A stretch of 38,185 bases of DNA from an uncultured Lachnospiraceae bacterium (GCA_947626475.1 CANQSK010000012.1:1-38185), one strand, 5' to 3'. Counted from the first letter of the stretch, positions 14,801 through 23,054 are shown. The notes: generated by a model from the letters alone, not told the origin. Made by a program: numbers and translations.

Positions 14801-15489
14801 ATTCCTTTTTCATCGGCTCGGCCACAGTCGGTGTGGTAATCAGTCTGATCAGTTATTTTATTGGAGTTTCTGTAAAAAAGAGATGGAAGCTGGCGATTCT
14901 GAATCCGCTTTTGATCTCCGTTGTATTGGTAATCATTTTTTTGCTGGCGCTGGACATTGATTACGACGCTTATCAAAACAGCGCCGGATATCTGAGCTAC
15001 CTGCTGACGCCGGCCACAGTCAGCCTGGCGGTTCCCCTGTACCGGCAGCTGGAAATTCTGAAGAAAAATGCGGCGGCTGTCCTGATCGGGATCGTTTCCG
15101 GTGTTCTGACCAGTCTGGTGGTGATACTCCTGTTGTCGGTACTGTTTGGCCTGTCCCATGAGGAGTACGTGACGCTGCTTCCCAAATCCATTACTACGGC
15201 CATCGGGATGGGCGTGTCGGAGGAGCTGGGCGGCAATACTACCATCACAGCCGCGGTTATCATTGTCACAGGCGTTCTGGGAAATATGACGGCGGAATTT
15301 GTGTGCCGGGTATTCCGGATCAAATATGCGGTGTCCAGGGGATTGGCAATCGGAACGGCTTCCCATGCCATCGGAACGGCGAGAGCCATGGAGATGGGTG
15401 AGGTGGAAGGAGCCATGAGCAGCCTGGCCATTGTGGTAAGCGGACTGTGTACTGTGGCTGCGGCCGCGGTATTTTCGGGACTGCACTGA
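14797..15489 (+). CDS. lrgB: LrgB-family membrane protein
   Basis: A 230-residue protein with about six membrane segments and the LrgB motifs [36 protein letters not shown] and [12 protein letters not shown]. It works with LrgA; together they resemble holin/antiholin or pyruvate-transport pairs. The ATG overlaps the lrgA TGA (ATGA), so the two are translationally coupled. The gene is followed by degraded sequence and a convergent tRNA pair. Confidence 0.9.
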   Translation: MNSFFIGSATVGVVISLISYFIGVSVKKRWKLAILNPLLISVVLVIIFLLALDIDYDAYQNSAGYLSYLLTPATVSLAVPLYRQLEILKKNAAAVLIGIVSGVLTSLVVILLLSVLFGLSHEEYVTLLPKSITTAIGMGVSEELGGNTTITAAVIIVTGVLGNMTAEFVCRVFRIKYAVSRGLAIGTASHAIGTARAMEMGEVEGAMSSLAIVVSGLCTVAAAAVFSGLH

Positions 15490-15600
15490 TTCGGGAAATC
15501 TTTTATGACGGCTCCCTCATCATAACGCTTAAAGGCTTCCAGCGCAAGATCAGTCAATTCACGGAGCTTTTAAGAAATTCCAGCACATAGGTGTCAAGGA
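15490..15600 (-). pseudogene. Unidentified gene remnant
   Basis: Read on the minus strand this stretch gives two short, coding-like pieces in different frames: [15 protein letters not shown], then [19 protein letters not shown]. The pieces abut at a frameshift. I do not recognise the family. It ends where lrgB ends, and lies beside a tRNA, so it may be debris from an inserted element. Confidence 0.25.
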
Positions 15601-15631
15601 TACTGCTTCTCAAAAGGTAATTAGTCCAGCT

Positions 15632-15660
15632 TATTTGTGTCACCAGTGGTGTCACAAATA
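15632..15660. repeat. 29-bp near-perfect palindrome beside tRNA-Leu
   Basis: Arms TATTTGTG and CACAAATA enclose CACC-AGT-GGTG, with a single T-T mismatch in each arm junction. It lies 19 bases beyond the 3' end of the minus-strand tRNA-Leu. It may end tRNA transcription without a U-run, or be a recombination or protein-binding site. Confidence 0.5.
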
Positions 15661-15679
15661 TCCGATTATATTTGTCTAG

Positions 15680-15759
15680 TGCGGCTAACAGGACTTGAAC
15701 CTGCACGGTCTCCCACCAGAACCTAAATCTGGCGCGTCTGCCAATTCCGCCATAGCCGC
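15680..15759 (-). tRNA. tRNA-Leu (TAG)
   Basis: On the minus strand GCGGCTA pairs with TAGCCGC; anticodon loop TTTAGGT between CCAGA and TCTGG gives TAG; a class II variable arm (GGGAGACCG) follows. Anticodon and arm identify leucine. Confidence 0.93.
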
Positions 15760-15763
15760 GGAG

Positions 15764-15836
15764 CAGGGCTAGCTGGATTCGAACCAGCGAAATGCAGGAG
15801 TCAAAGTCCTGTGCCTTACCGCTTGGCGATAGCCCT
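15764..15836 (-). tRNA. tRNA-Gln (TTG)
   Basis: On the minus strand AGGGCTA pairs with TAGCCCT; the CGCCAAGCGGTAAGGC D-arm and the loop CTTTGAC between CAGGA and TCCTG give anticodon TTG. Four bases separate it from tRNA-Leu. Confidence 0.93.
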
Positions 15837-15877
15837 AAACTGCATAAAATTGATATAGAGTTACAATGAACATACTT

Positions 15878-15906
15878 ATCTTAGCACAAAAATGATAGGG
15901 AGGCAA
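15878..15906 (-). promoter_or_regulatory. Promoter of the Gln-Leu tRNA pair
   Basis: On the minus strand TTGCCT (15906-15901), a 17-base spacer ending in TGC, and TAAGAT (15883-15878) form an extended -10 promoter about 40 bases upstream of tRNA-Gln. Confidence 0.6.
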
Positions 15907-15963
15907 GATAATTATGAATACAGCGATGAATTTGCAGGCCGCGCGGCTTGAAGCTTATGCTTC

Positions 15964-16131
15964 ATGCATTCGCTGGCCAAGTCAAGTCATGATGCATCAA
16001 GAATCACGTACAGATTCGTTCCGGCAGTTGATTTTTCTGTGGAATGGACGGACAAGATGCTTTATGCGAAATTCGGGCTGAATCAAGATGAGATTGATCT
16101 TATCGAGAACAGCATAAAACCCATGACATAA
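15964..16131 (+). pseudogene. Tail of an adenine-specific DNA methyltransferase
   Basis: A 55-codon reading frame ends with VEWTDKMLYAKFGLNQDEID, then LIENSIKPMT and TAA. This WTDxxLYxKFGLxxxEIxxIExxIKPM pattern is the usual C-terminus of large restriction-linked N6-adenine methyltransferases (type IIG/III-like). Everything upstream is missing, so it is a relic of a lost restriction-modification gene. It lies beside the Gln-Leu tRNA pair, a usual place for mobile DNA to insert. The similarity is from memory of the family and needs a database check. Confidence 0.5.
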
Positions 16132-16157
16132 AACAATGGAAAATCTGTGAAAAGAGA

Positions 16158-16186
16158 TTGCCAAAATTTTAGGGCTATGAGATAAT
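16158..16186 (+). promoter_or_regulatory. Promoter of the group-B-like hydrogenase
   Basis: TTGCCA at 16158-16163, a 17-base spacer and GATAAT at 16181-16186, followed by AAGGAGG at 16212-16218 before the ATG. Confidence 0.65.
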
Positions 16187-16225
16187 ACAACCAGACATAA
16201 ATCTTGTGGTCAAGGAGGAAACGTT

Positions 16226-17680
16226 ATGGTAACCAATGACGCAACCGTTCTGCGCATCAAACATGATGTAATGAGGGAAGTGGCGAAACTGGCGTGGGAA
16301 GGCAGGCTGGAGGAAGAGAGGGAACAGATTCCCTACAAGCTTATTCCGGGACCTCAGGCGCAGTTCCGCTGCTGCATCTATAAAGAGAGGGAGATCATCC
16401 GGCAGAGAGTGCGTCTGGCGGAAGGGCTGTGTCCGTCCGGAAAGGATTCTGTCAATATTGTGCAGGTCATCAACGCGGCCTGTGAGGAATGTCCCATCGC
16501 TTCTTACCTGGTTACGGATAACTGCAGGAAATGTATGGGAAAGGCCTGTCAGGGCGCCTGCCATTTCGGGGCCATCACCATGGGGGATACCAAGGCTTAC
16601 ATTGACCCGAATAAGTGCAAGGAGTGCGGCAAGTGCGCCCAGTCCTGTCCTTACAGCGCCATTGCCCATCTGGAGAGGCCCTGCAAAAAGGTATGTCCCG
16701 TAGACGCCATTACCTATGATGAGTACGGAGTCTGCGTTATCGATGAGAAGAAATGTATCCAGTGCGGCGCCTGCATTTACAGCTGCCCATTCGGAGCCGT
16801 AGGTTCCAAGTCCTACATAGTGGATGTGATTGAGCATATTAAGGCCGGAAAGAAAGTGGTGGCTATGGTGGCGCCTGCCACGGAAGGGCAGTTTGGACCG
16901 GAGATCACCATGGCCAGCTGGAAGACCGCTCTTAAGAAGACCGGATTTGCCGATATGGTGGAAGTGGGTCTTGGCGGAGACCTGACGGCGGCCGCGGAGG
17001 CGGCCGAGTGGGCGGAGGCCTACCGTGAGGGCAAGAAGATGACCACATCCTGCTGTCCGGCCTTCTATAACATGGTGCGCCTGCATTTTCCGGTGCTGAT
17101 GGAAAATGTTTCCACTACCGTTTCACCCATGTGCGGAGTTTCCCGTCTGCTGAAGGAGCGCGATCCGGAGACCATCACGGTGTTCATCGGGCCCTGCACT
17201 GCCAAGAAGAGCGAGGCGGCTCTGGGCGGAGTTGAGGGCAATGCGGACTATGTGCTGACCTACGGAGAGATCCGCTCCATCATGTACGGCAAGGGCATTG
17301 AGCTGGAGCCGGAGGAGAACAGCTATCAGGAAAGCTCCGTGTTCGGCAAACGGTTCGGCAACTCCGGAGGAGTGACGGCCGCAGTGCTGCAGTGCTTTAA
17401 GGAGATGGGCGAGGAGGCCACGCCTACGGTCATGAGATGCAACGGCGCTGCTGAGTGCAAGAAGGCGCTGCTTCTGATGAAGGTAGGCCGGCTGCCCGCA
17501 GATTTCATAGAGGGAATGGCCTGCGTCGGCGGCTGTGTCGGCGGCCCCGGACAGAACATGACTGAGACGGAAGCCAAAAAGTTCAGAGACGCGCTCATAG
17601 GGCAGGCGGACGGCCGTGAGGTGCATGAGAATCTGATCATGACCGGAGCCGACAAGGTGCATATGCACAGGGAGGCTTAA
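16226..17680 (+). CDS. [FeFe] hydrogenase, group B type
   Basis: A 484-residue cytoplasmic iron-sulfur protein. Residues 100-187 carry several Cys-x2-Cys-x2-Cys-x3-Cys-like clusters (C100, C131-C141, C177-C187 and an extra C153/C157 pair). The H-cluster domain follows with TSCCPAF (274-280), GPCTAKKSE (322-330) and MACVGGCVGG (431-440). Group A enzymes usually read TSCCPGW, MPCTAKK and ACPGGC, so this variant set points to the group B (B1/B3-type) family, whose role is poorly known but thought to couple ferredoxin to H2. AAGGAGG precedes the ATG. It is a single gene convergent with the Hnd operon. Confidence 0.85.
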   Translation: MVTNDATVLRIKHDVMREVAKLAWEGRLEEEREQIPYKLIPGPQAQFRCCIYKEREIIRQRVRLAEGLCPSGKDSVNIVQVINAACEECPIASYLVTDNCRKCMGKACQGACHFGAITMGDTKAYIDPNKCKECGKCAQSCPYSAIAHLERPCKKVCPVDAITYDEYGVCVIDEKKCIQCGACIYSCPFGAVGSKSYIVDVIEHIKAGKKVVAMVAPATEGQFGPEITMASWKTALKKTGFADMVEVGLGGDLTAAAEAAEWAEAYREGKKMTTSCCPAFYNMVRLHFPVLMENVSTTVSPMCGVSRLLKERDPETITVFIGPCTAKKSEAALGGVEGNADYVLTYGEIRSIMYGKGIELEPEENSYQESSVFGKRFGNSGGVTAAVLQCFKEMGEEATPTVMRCNGAAECKKALLLMKVGRLPADFIEGMACVGGCVGGPGQNMTETEAKKFRDALIGQADGREVHENLIMTGADKVHMHREA

Positions 17681-17699
17681 GAGACGCGGAGAAAAAAGA

Positions 17700-17733
17700 G
17701 GACCGAAGCGAATCAATCGCTCCGGCCCTTTTT
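17700..17733 (+). terminator. Terminator between convergent hydrogenase genes
   Basis: AGCGA/TCGCT with outer CCG/CGG pairs, around 17701-17727, is followed by a T5 run. It lies between the plus-strand hydrogenase and the end of the minus-strand Hnd operon. Confidence 0.65.
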
Positions 17734-17740
17734 GTTTGGT

Positions 17741-19489
17741 TTAGTTGCCGTTCACTTTCCTCTTGATGTAGGAGGTGTGCAGCAGGTGATGCGCCTTCTC
17801 GCTGCCAGGCTTGCCAAGGTAGGTAGCGTACAGCTCCTTGATGGCAGGATTCTCGTGGGACTTGCGGATAGGCATATCTGCGTCCGCGTCGTACAGAACC
17901 TTGGCGCGGAGGCCGCGGATGTCCACGGTGTTGCGGACATAACCGGGCTGCTGAGGCTGGCCGCCGCCGTTTACGCAGCCGCCGGGACAGCCCATGATCT
18001 CGATGAAGTGATAGTTGGCTTCACCGGATTTCACCTTGTTCAGAAGCTCTCTGGCGTTGCCGAGGCCGGAAGCTACGGCAACCTTCACTTCCATGCCGGC
18101 TACATTGTAGGAGGCTTCCTTGATGCCCTGTATGCCGCGGACATCGGTGAAGTCGAGATGCTTAAGCTCCTCGCCGGTCAGTGTTTCCACTGCGGTACGA
18201 AGGGCTGCCTCCATAACGCCGCCGGTCGCGCCGAAGATAACGCCTGCGCCGGTGGAGATGCCCAGAGGCTCGTCGAACTTCTCATCCGGAAGGGTGTTGA
18301 ACTTGATGCCCACCTTCTTGATCATGCGGGCCAGCTCTCTGGTGGTCAGGGTGTAGTCCATATCCGGTACGCCGTTGGCGTCCTCGTCGGGACGGCCGAT
18401 CTCAAACTTCTTGGCGGTACAGGGCATGATGGATACGGATACGATATCCTTCGGATCCAGTCCTTCCTTCTCCGCGTAGTAGGATTTGGCGATGGCGCCG
18501 AACATCTGCTGCGGAGATTTGCAGCTGGACAGATTTTCGGTCATATCCGGGAAATAGTGCTCGCAGTACTTGACCCAGCCGGGAGAGCAGGAGGTGATCA
18601 TGGGCAGCACGCCGCCGTTCTGAACTCTCTCGATGAACTCGTTGGCCTCTTCCATAATGGTTAGGTCAGCGCCGAAGTCGGTGTCAAATACTTTGTCAAA
18701 ACCGATCCTGCGGAGAGCGGCAGCCATCTTGCCTTCCACGTTGGTGCCGATGGGATAGCCGAACTCTTCGCCCAGTCCTGCGCGGACAGCGGGAGCGGTC
18801 TGTACGATAACATGCTTCTTCGGGTCCGCGATCGCTGCCAGAACTTCGTCGATCTGGGATTTCTCCTGAAGAGCGCCGGTGGGGCAGACAGCGATACACT
18901 GACCGCAGGATACGCAGCTGGTCTCGCCCAGGCCCATATCAAAGGCGGAGCCGATGAAGGTGGCGAAGCCGCGCTCGTTGGCGCCGATGACGCCGATGCC
19001 CTGGGTCTTTTCGCAGACGGCCACGCAGCGGCGGCACAGGATACATTTGCTGTTGTCGCGGATCATGTGGGCGGCGCTGTCGTCGATCTCGGACGGTGTT
19101 TTCTCGCCGGCGTAGAAATTGGCGTCGTCGATGCCCATCTCTTTGGCCAGAACCTGAAGTTCACAGTTGCCGCTGCGGACGCAGGACAGGCAGCTGCAGT
19201 TGTGGTTGGACAGAAGCAGCTGCAGAGTCTTCTTGCGGGCTGCTAATACCTTGGGGCTGTTGGTCCAAACTTCCATACCCTCGTTGATGGGGTAGACGCA
19301 GGATGCCACCAGGCTTTTGGCGCCTTTCACCTCAACTACGCAGATACGGCAGGCGCCGATCTCGTTGATTTCTTTTAAGAAGCAGAGGGTAGGAATCTCA
19401 ATGTTGGCAAGTCTGGCTGCCTCCAGGATCGTGGAACCGGCGGGGGCGCTGACTTCCATGCCGTTGATTTTAATATTTATATTTGCCAT
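17741..19489 (-). CDS. hndD: NADH-dependent [FeFe] hydrogenase catalytic subunit (HndD)
   Basis: A 582-residue group A hydrogenase. Order of domains: an N-terminal [2Fe-2S] ferredoxin domain (C36, C47, C50, C64), a His-Cys3 [4Fe-4S] site (H96, C100, C103, C109), two [4Fe-4S] clusters (C149-C159 and C192-C202), then the H-cluster domain with TSCSPGW (299-305), MPCTAKKFE (355-363) and GCPGGCVNGGGQP (500-512), and a C-terminal small-subunit-like tail. It makes or uses H2 in the bifurcating complex with NADH and ferredoxin. GGAGGAG lies before the ATG; the gene follows hndC after 15 bases. Confidence 0.93.
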   Translation of the reverse strand: MANINIKINGMEVSAPAGSTILEAARLANIEIPTLCFLKEINEIGACRICVVEVKGAKSLVASCVYPINEGMEVWTNSPKVLAARKKTLQLLLSNHNCSCLSCVRSGNCELQVLAKEMGIDDANFYAGEKTPSEIDDSAAHMIRDNSKCILCRRCVAVCEKTQGIGVIGANERGFATFIGSAFDMGLGETSCVSCGQCIAVCPTGALQEKSQIDEVLAAIADPKKHVIVQTAPAVRAGLGEEFGYPIGTNVEGKMAAALRRIGFDKVFDTDFGADLTIMEEANEFIERVQNGGVLPMITSCSPGWVKYCEHYFPDMTENLSSCKSPQQMFGAIAKSYYAEKEGLDPKDIVSVSIMPCTAKKFEIGRPDEDANGVPDMDYTLTTRELARMIKKVGIKFNTLPDEKFDEPLGISTGAGVIFGATGGVMEAALRTAVETLTGEELKHLDFTDVRGIQGIKEASYNVAGMEVKVAVASGLGNARELLNKVKSGEANYHFIEIMGCPGGCVNGGGQPQQPGYVRNTVDIRGLRAKVLYDADADMPIRKSHENPAIKELYATYLGKPGSEKAHHLLHTSYIKRKVNGN

Positions 19490-19504
19490 TCCGATTCTCC
19501 TCCA

Positions 19505-21313
19505 TTACTTTTTGTAGATAGCGTTGAACTTACACTTCTCCATACAGGCTCCGCACTTCACGCACTTAGTCGTGTCGATCGCCATTGCGGGCAGCTTCTT
19601 GCCGGGGGCGGTGTAGTCGGTCTTGGAGATAGCGTTCGCCGGACACTGACGCGCACATGCGCCGCAGCCGATGCATTTCTCTTTATCAATATTGTAGGTA
19701 AGCAGGTTCTTACATACGCCGGCCGGACATCTCTTCTCTTTGATATGTGCTTCGTACTCGTCGCGGAAGTAACGAAGGGTGGACAGAACCGGGTTGGGAG
19801 CCGTCTGGCCCAGGCCGCACAGAGAGTTGTCCTTGATGTAGTAGCACAGCTCCTCCAGCTTATCCAGGTCTTCCATGGTGGCGTTGCCCTCGGTGATCTT
19901 GGTGAGGATCTCCAGCATTCTCTTGGTGCCTACGCGGCAGGGAGTACATTTGCCGCAGGATTCCTCTACGGTGAACTCCAGGAAGAACTTGGCGATGTCT
20001 ACCATACAGTCGGTTTCGTCCATAACGATCAGACCGCCGGAACCCATCATGGAGCCGATGGAGATCAGGTTGTCATAGTCGATGGGGATGTCAAAATGCT
20101 CTGCCGGGATACATCCGCCGGAAGGACCGCCGGTCTGGGCAGCCTTGAACTTCTTGCCACCGGGGATGCCGCCGCCGATCTCCTCGATAACTTCCCGCAG
20201 GGTGGTTCCCATGGGGATCTCTACCAGGCCGGTGTTGTTGATCTTGCCGCCCAGAGCGAATACCTTGGTTCCCTTGGATTTCTCGGTACCCATGGAGGCG
20301 AACCATTCCGGACCGTTTAAGATGATCTGAGGAATGTTGGCGTAAGTCTCTACGTTGTTTAAGATGGTGGGTTTCGCAAACAGGCCCTTCACTGCCGGGA
20401 ACGGAGGTCTGGGTCTGGGCTCGCCGCGGTTGCCCTCGATGGAGGTCATCAGAGCGGTCTCCTCGCCGCAGACGAAAGCGCCCGCGCCAAGTCTTAAGTC
20501 GATGTCGAAATTAAATCCGGTTCCGAAGATATCCTTGCCCAGCAGCTCCATTTCTCTGGCCTGCTTAATGGCGATGCGGAGACGCTGTACAGCGATGGGG
20601 TACTCGGCACGGACGTAAATGTAGCCCTGGCTGGCGCCGATGGCGTAGCCGGCAATGGCCATGGCCTCAAGAACCGCGTGGGGATCGCCTTCCAGAACGG
20701 AACGGTCCATGAACGCGCCGGGGTCGCCCTCGTCGGCGTTACAGCAGACATACTTCTGATCCGCGTCGTTCTGCTTGGCAAATTTCCATTTTAATCCGGT
20801 GGGGAAGCCGGCGCCGCCTCTGCCGCGGAGGCCGGAATCCAGAAGCACCTGAATCACTTCGTCGGGAGTCATCTCGGTAAGGACTTTGCCGAGGGCCTGG
20901 TAGCCGCCGGTTCCTATGTACTCCTCAATGACCTCAGGATTGATAACGCCGCAGTTTCTCAGGGCGATACGATGCTGCTTTTTGTAGAAATCAGTATCGA
21001 TAAGGGCCTTAACGCCTGTATCGGTAACGGTCTCCTGGTACAGAAGACGCGTTACGACTCTTCCTTTCAGTAAATGCTCGGAGACGATCTCCGGAATGTC
21101 TTCTACTTTAACCATGGAGTAGAAGGTAGCGTCAGGATAGATGATCATGATCGGTCCCAGCGCGCAGAGACCGTGACAGCCGGTCTGCACAACGGCTACT
21201 TCCTGGGAAAGGCCCTTCTTCTCAATCTCGTCCTTCAGGGCTTCCATGATCTGCTGGCTTCCGGAAGAAGTACATCCTGTTCCGCCGCAAACTAGTACAT
21301 GTGAACGATACAT
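19505..21313 (-). CDS. hndC: Hydrogenase NADH-binding subunit (HndC/NuoF-like)
   Basis: A 602-residue flavoprotein. An N-terminal thioredoxin-like [2Fe-2S] domain (VCGGTGCTSSGS, then GCHGLCALGP) is followed by the NuoF core with GRGGAGFPTGLKW, CNADEGDPGAF and the FMN/NADH region, a [4Fe-4S] site (ESCGKCTPCRVGT and SLCGLGQTAPNP), and two C-terminal ferredoxin clusters (CIGCGACARQCP, CVKCGACMEKCK). In electron-bifurcating hydrogenases this subunit binds NAD(H) and FMN and is the site of bifurcation. GGAGGAA precedes the ATG at 21313. Confidence 0.93.
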   Translation of the reverse strand: MYRSHVLVCGGTGCTSSGSQQIMEALKDEIEKKGLSQEVAVVQTGCHGLCALGPIMIIYPDATFYSMVKVEDIPEIVSEHLLKGRVVTRLLYQETVTDTGVKALIDTDFYKKQHRIALRNCGVINPEVIEEYIGTGGYQALGKVLTEMTPDEVIQVLLDSGLRGRGGAGFPTGLKWKFAKQNDADQKYVCCNADEGDPGAFMDRSVLEGDPHAVLEAMAIAGYAIGASQGYIYVRAEYPIAVQRLRIAIKQAREMELLGKDIFGTGFNFDIDLRLGAGAFVCGEETALMTSIEGNRGEPRPRPPFPAVKGLFAKPTILNNVETYANIPQIILNGPEWFASMGTEKSKGTKVFALGGKINNTGLVEIPMGTTLREVIEEIGGGIPGGKKFKAAQTGGPSGGCIPAEHFDIPIDYDNLISIGSMMGSGGLIVMDETDCMVDIAKFFLEFTVEESCGKCTPCRVGTKRMLEILTKITEGNATMEDLDKLEELCYYIKDNSLCGLGQTAPNPVLSTLRYFRDEYEAHIKEKRCPAGVCKNLLTYNIDKEKCIGCGACARQCPANAISKTDYTAPGKKLPAMAIDTTKCVKCGACMEKCKFNAIYKK

Positions 21314-21325
21314 CTGGGTTCCTCC

Positions 21326-21703
21326 TTATTTGATGTTTGCTGAACTTAAGGTGTAGTTCTCCACCACGTGACCGCCGATCAGATGTCTCTCCATAACTTC
21401 CTCAGCCTTCTCAGGGGTCATCTTGATGTAAGTTACTTTGTCTTTGCCGGGCTCAATCACTTCTACGATAGGTTCATACTGGCACAGGCCGATGCAGCCG
21501 GTCTGAGTCACGGCAATCTTGTCTGTCAGGTTCTTCTCCTGCACCAGGTTGGACAGGGTGGTCAGAACGGGACGGGCTCCGCTGGCGATACCGCAGGTAG
21601 CCATGCCCACCACTACGCGGATGTGGTTGTGATCCTCGCCGCGAAGGCTTACCTGGCTCTGCATTCTTTCACGGATTGCTTTTAATTCTTCAAGAGATTT
21701 CAT
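21326..21703 (-). CDS. hndB: Hydrogenase [2Fe-2S] subunit (HndB-like)
   Basis: A 125-residue thioredoxin-fold ferredoxin subunit with Cys ligands in GMATCGIASGA and VTQTGCIGLCQYEP. It resembles the HndB subunit found between hndA and hndC in fermentative Clostridia and Desulfovibrio, where it carries electrons in the complex. The ATG at 21703 has GGAGGT just upstream; a TTG 12 bases earlier overlaps that site. It starts 21 bases after the upstream ATPase gene, in the same operon. Confidence 0.88.
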   Translation of the reverse strand: MKSLEELKAIRERMQSQVSLRGEDHNHIRVVVGMATCGIASGARPVLTTLSNLVQEKNLTDKIAVTQTGCIGLCQYEPIVEVIEPGKDKVTYIKMTPEKAEEVMERHLIGGHVVENYTLSSANIK

Positions 21704-21724
21704 GTTTACCTCCAAATCTGACGC

Positions 21725-22282
21725 CTAATAGACGGCGCCTCCATCAGTTTCCAGTTTATTCTCGTTCAGAAAATCCATTATGTAAGCGGATATCTCTGGT
21801 GTATCAAACGGAATATCTCCCAATATCTCCTTAAATTCCCTTGTATCCATAGTGAAGGACTTGTCGTTGTACCGGTAGTGATAGATGAAATCGGTCTCCG
21901 GGTGATAGACCACCAGCGTATGGATGGTGGTGTTGATGTCTCCCAGGGGCATACGGTCAATGTGCGACAGGATGAAAGTGGCCGTAACCGTGGTGCCTAC
22001 GTCTTTCTTGGATTCGATGGAAAAGCTTCCGCCTGTGCTTTCCGCCGCATATTTGAAAAACGGAACGCCCAGGCCTACTTTCCGGGTGGTACGGCTGGTG
22101 AAAAACGGATCCGTGACCCGTTCCACCTCGTCCGGCGTCATGCCGCAGCCGTTGTCTTTGATGACGACGGTCAGCAGGTCGGCGGGAAAATCCGCTTCCA
22201 CGGAGATGGTCACCAGGGAAGCTTTCGCCTTGGTGGAGTTCTCCGCCACATCCAGGATATTAAGGGAAATCTCAGTCATCAT
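21725..22282 (-). CDS. Histidine-kinase-type ATPase in the hydrogenase operon
   Basis: A 185-residue protein with a GHKL ATP-binding fold: N-box SLNILDVAENS, G1 box VVIKDNGCGM, F-box-like DPFFTSRT and G2 KVGLGVPFFK. There is no dimerisation/phosphoacceptor domain and no membrane segment, so it is not a full sensor kinase. Homologues lie between the hndA and hndB genes of many anaerobes, where their role is untested. Regulation or assembly of the hydrogenase is an inference. The start may be the ATG at 22282 or the next one at 22279. Confidence 0.8.
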   Translation of the reverse strand: MMTEISLNILDVAENSTKAKASLVTISVEADFPADLLTVVIKDNGCGMTPDEVERVTDPFFTSRTTRKVGLGVPFFKYAAESTGGSFSIESKKDVGTTVTATFILSHIDRMPLGDINTTIHTLVVYHPETDFIYHYRYNDKSFTMDTREFKEILGDIPFDTPEISAYIMDFLNENKLETDGGAVY

Positions 22283-22310
22283 AATTGATATACCTACACC
22301 TTAACCTACA

Positions 22311-22805
22311 TTATTCGTACTTCGCCAGGATACCGGGAATGTCATCAGGTTTCAGACGGCCGTATACCTCGTCATTGATCATCATGACGGGCGCAAGGCC
22401 GCAGGCGCCTACACAGCGGCAGGAATCCAGTGAGAATTTGCCGTCGGGAGTGCATTCGCCTCCGCTGATGCCCAATTCCTTCTGCAGTCTCTCATACACC
22501 GCGCCGGACCCTTTTACGTAGCACGCGGTTCCGAGACATACGGAAATCTGATATTTGCCCTTGGGCTGGAGAGCAAACTGAGCGTAGAATGTGGCAACAC
22601 CGTAGATCTTCTCCAGCGGGATGCCGGTTTCATCGGAAATCATGGTCTGGACCTCGATGGGCAGATAGCCATAAATATCCTGTGCCTGCTGCATGATAGG
22701 CATCAGAGCACCTTTGGTATCTTTCAAGTCGGAAATGACCTTCTTGAGCCTGGCTTCCTGCTCAGGGGTCCCGTTGAAAGGTACGCCTACTTTTTTGCAA
22801 GCCAT
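22311..22805 (-). CDS. hndA: Hydrogenase subunit HndA (NuoE-like)
   Basis: A 164-residue [2Fe-2S] protein of the NuoE family: VCLGTACYVKGSG and CRCVGACGLAPVM give the four Cys ligands (C-x4-C and C-x3-C). It is the first gene of the minus-strand operon hndA - ATPase - hndB - hndC - hndD. In the complex it passes electrons between the flavin subunit and the other clusters. GAGGAGG precedes the ATG. Confidence 0.93.
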   Translation of the reverse strand: MACKKVGVPFNGTPEQEARLKKVISDLKDTKGALMPIMQQAQDIYGYLPIEVQTMISDETGIPLEKIYGVATFYAQFALQPKGKYQISVCLGTACYVKGSGAVYERLQKELGISGGECTPDGKFSLDSCRCVGACGLAPVMMINDEVYGRLKPDDIPGILAKYE

Positions 22806-22850
22806 GTTATATCCTCCTCTATTTTAGATGATACATTTTGCGTCGAGTAT

Positions 22851-22859
22851 ATTCTATCA
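22851..22859 (-). promoter_or_regulatory. Probable promoter of the Hnd operon
   Basis: An extended -10 (TGaTAGAAT, minus strand 22859-22851) lies about 46 bases upstream of hndA. Two tandem copies of TAGATTTTT (22871-22890) sit upstream, beside a TTGTCA whose spacing to the -10 is too short for a normal -35, so the repeats may help activate the promoter. Between this and the divergent promoter, 22923-22954 holds two small GC-rich hairpins. Confidence 0.45.
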
Positions 22860-22971
22860 TGTAATTGACAAAAAATCTACAAAAATCTATTTCCAGAAGA
22901 GAAATGTTTTTGAAAAAATAATCCGCTGTCGAAAAAAGCGGTCCCGGCGGCGGGCCATCGGTTAAAAATTC

Positions 22972-23000
22972 TTGAATGTTTCTTCATTTAATGGTATTCT
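22972..23000 (+). promoter_or_regulatory. Promoter of the HydS sensor operon
   Basis: TTGAAT at 22972-22977, a 17-base spacer ending in TGG, and TATTCT at 22995-23000 give an extended -10 promoter about 55 bases upstream of the first ATG. It is divergent from the Hnd operon. Confidence 0.6.
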
Positions 23001-23054
23001 TTATTTATAAGAAGTGTCGTGAGACTGCCCGTAAAGGGTGTGAAGGAGGAACAT

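Noticed and set aside
15914-16081. Alternative 55-codon plus-strand frame starting MNTAMNLQAARLEAY
   Set aside because: It overlaps the methyltransferase tail in another frame and has a poorly spaced ribosome site; the tail frame shows the family motif.
17732-18664. 310-codon plus-strand frame opposite hndD
   Set aside because: Antisense shadow of a well-supported hydrogenase gene.
22806-23054. Rex-type redox operator in the hydrogenase control region
   Set aside because: I looked for the TTGTTAA-N4-TTAACAA pattern; the TTGTCA stretch at 22871-22866 does not have a matching half.
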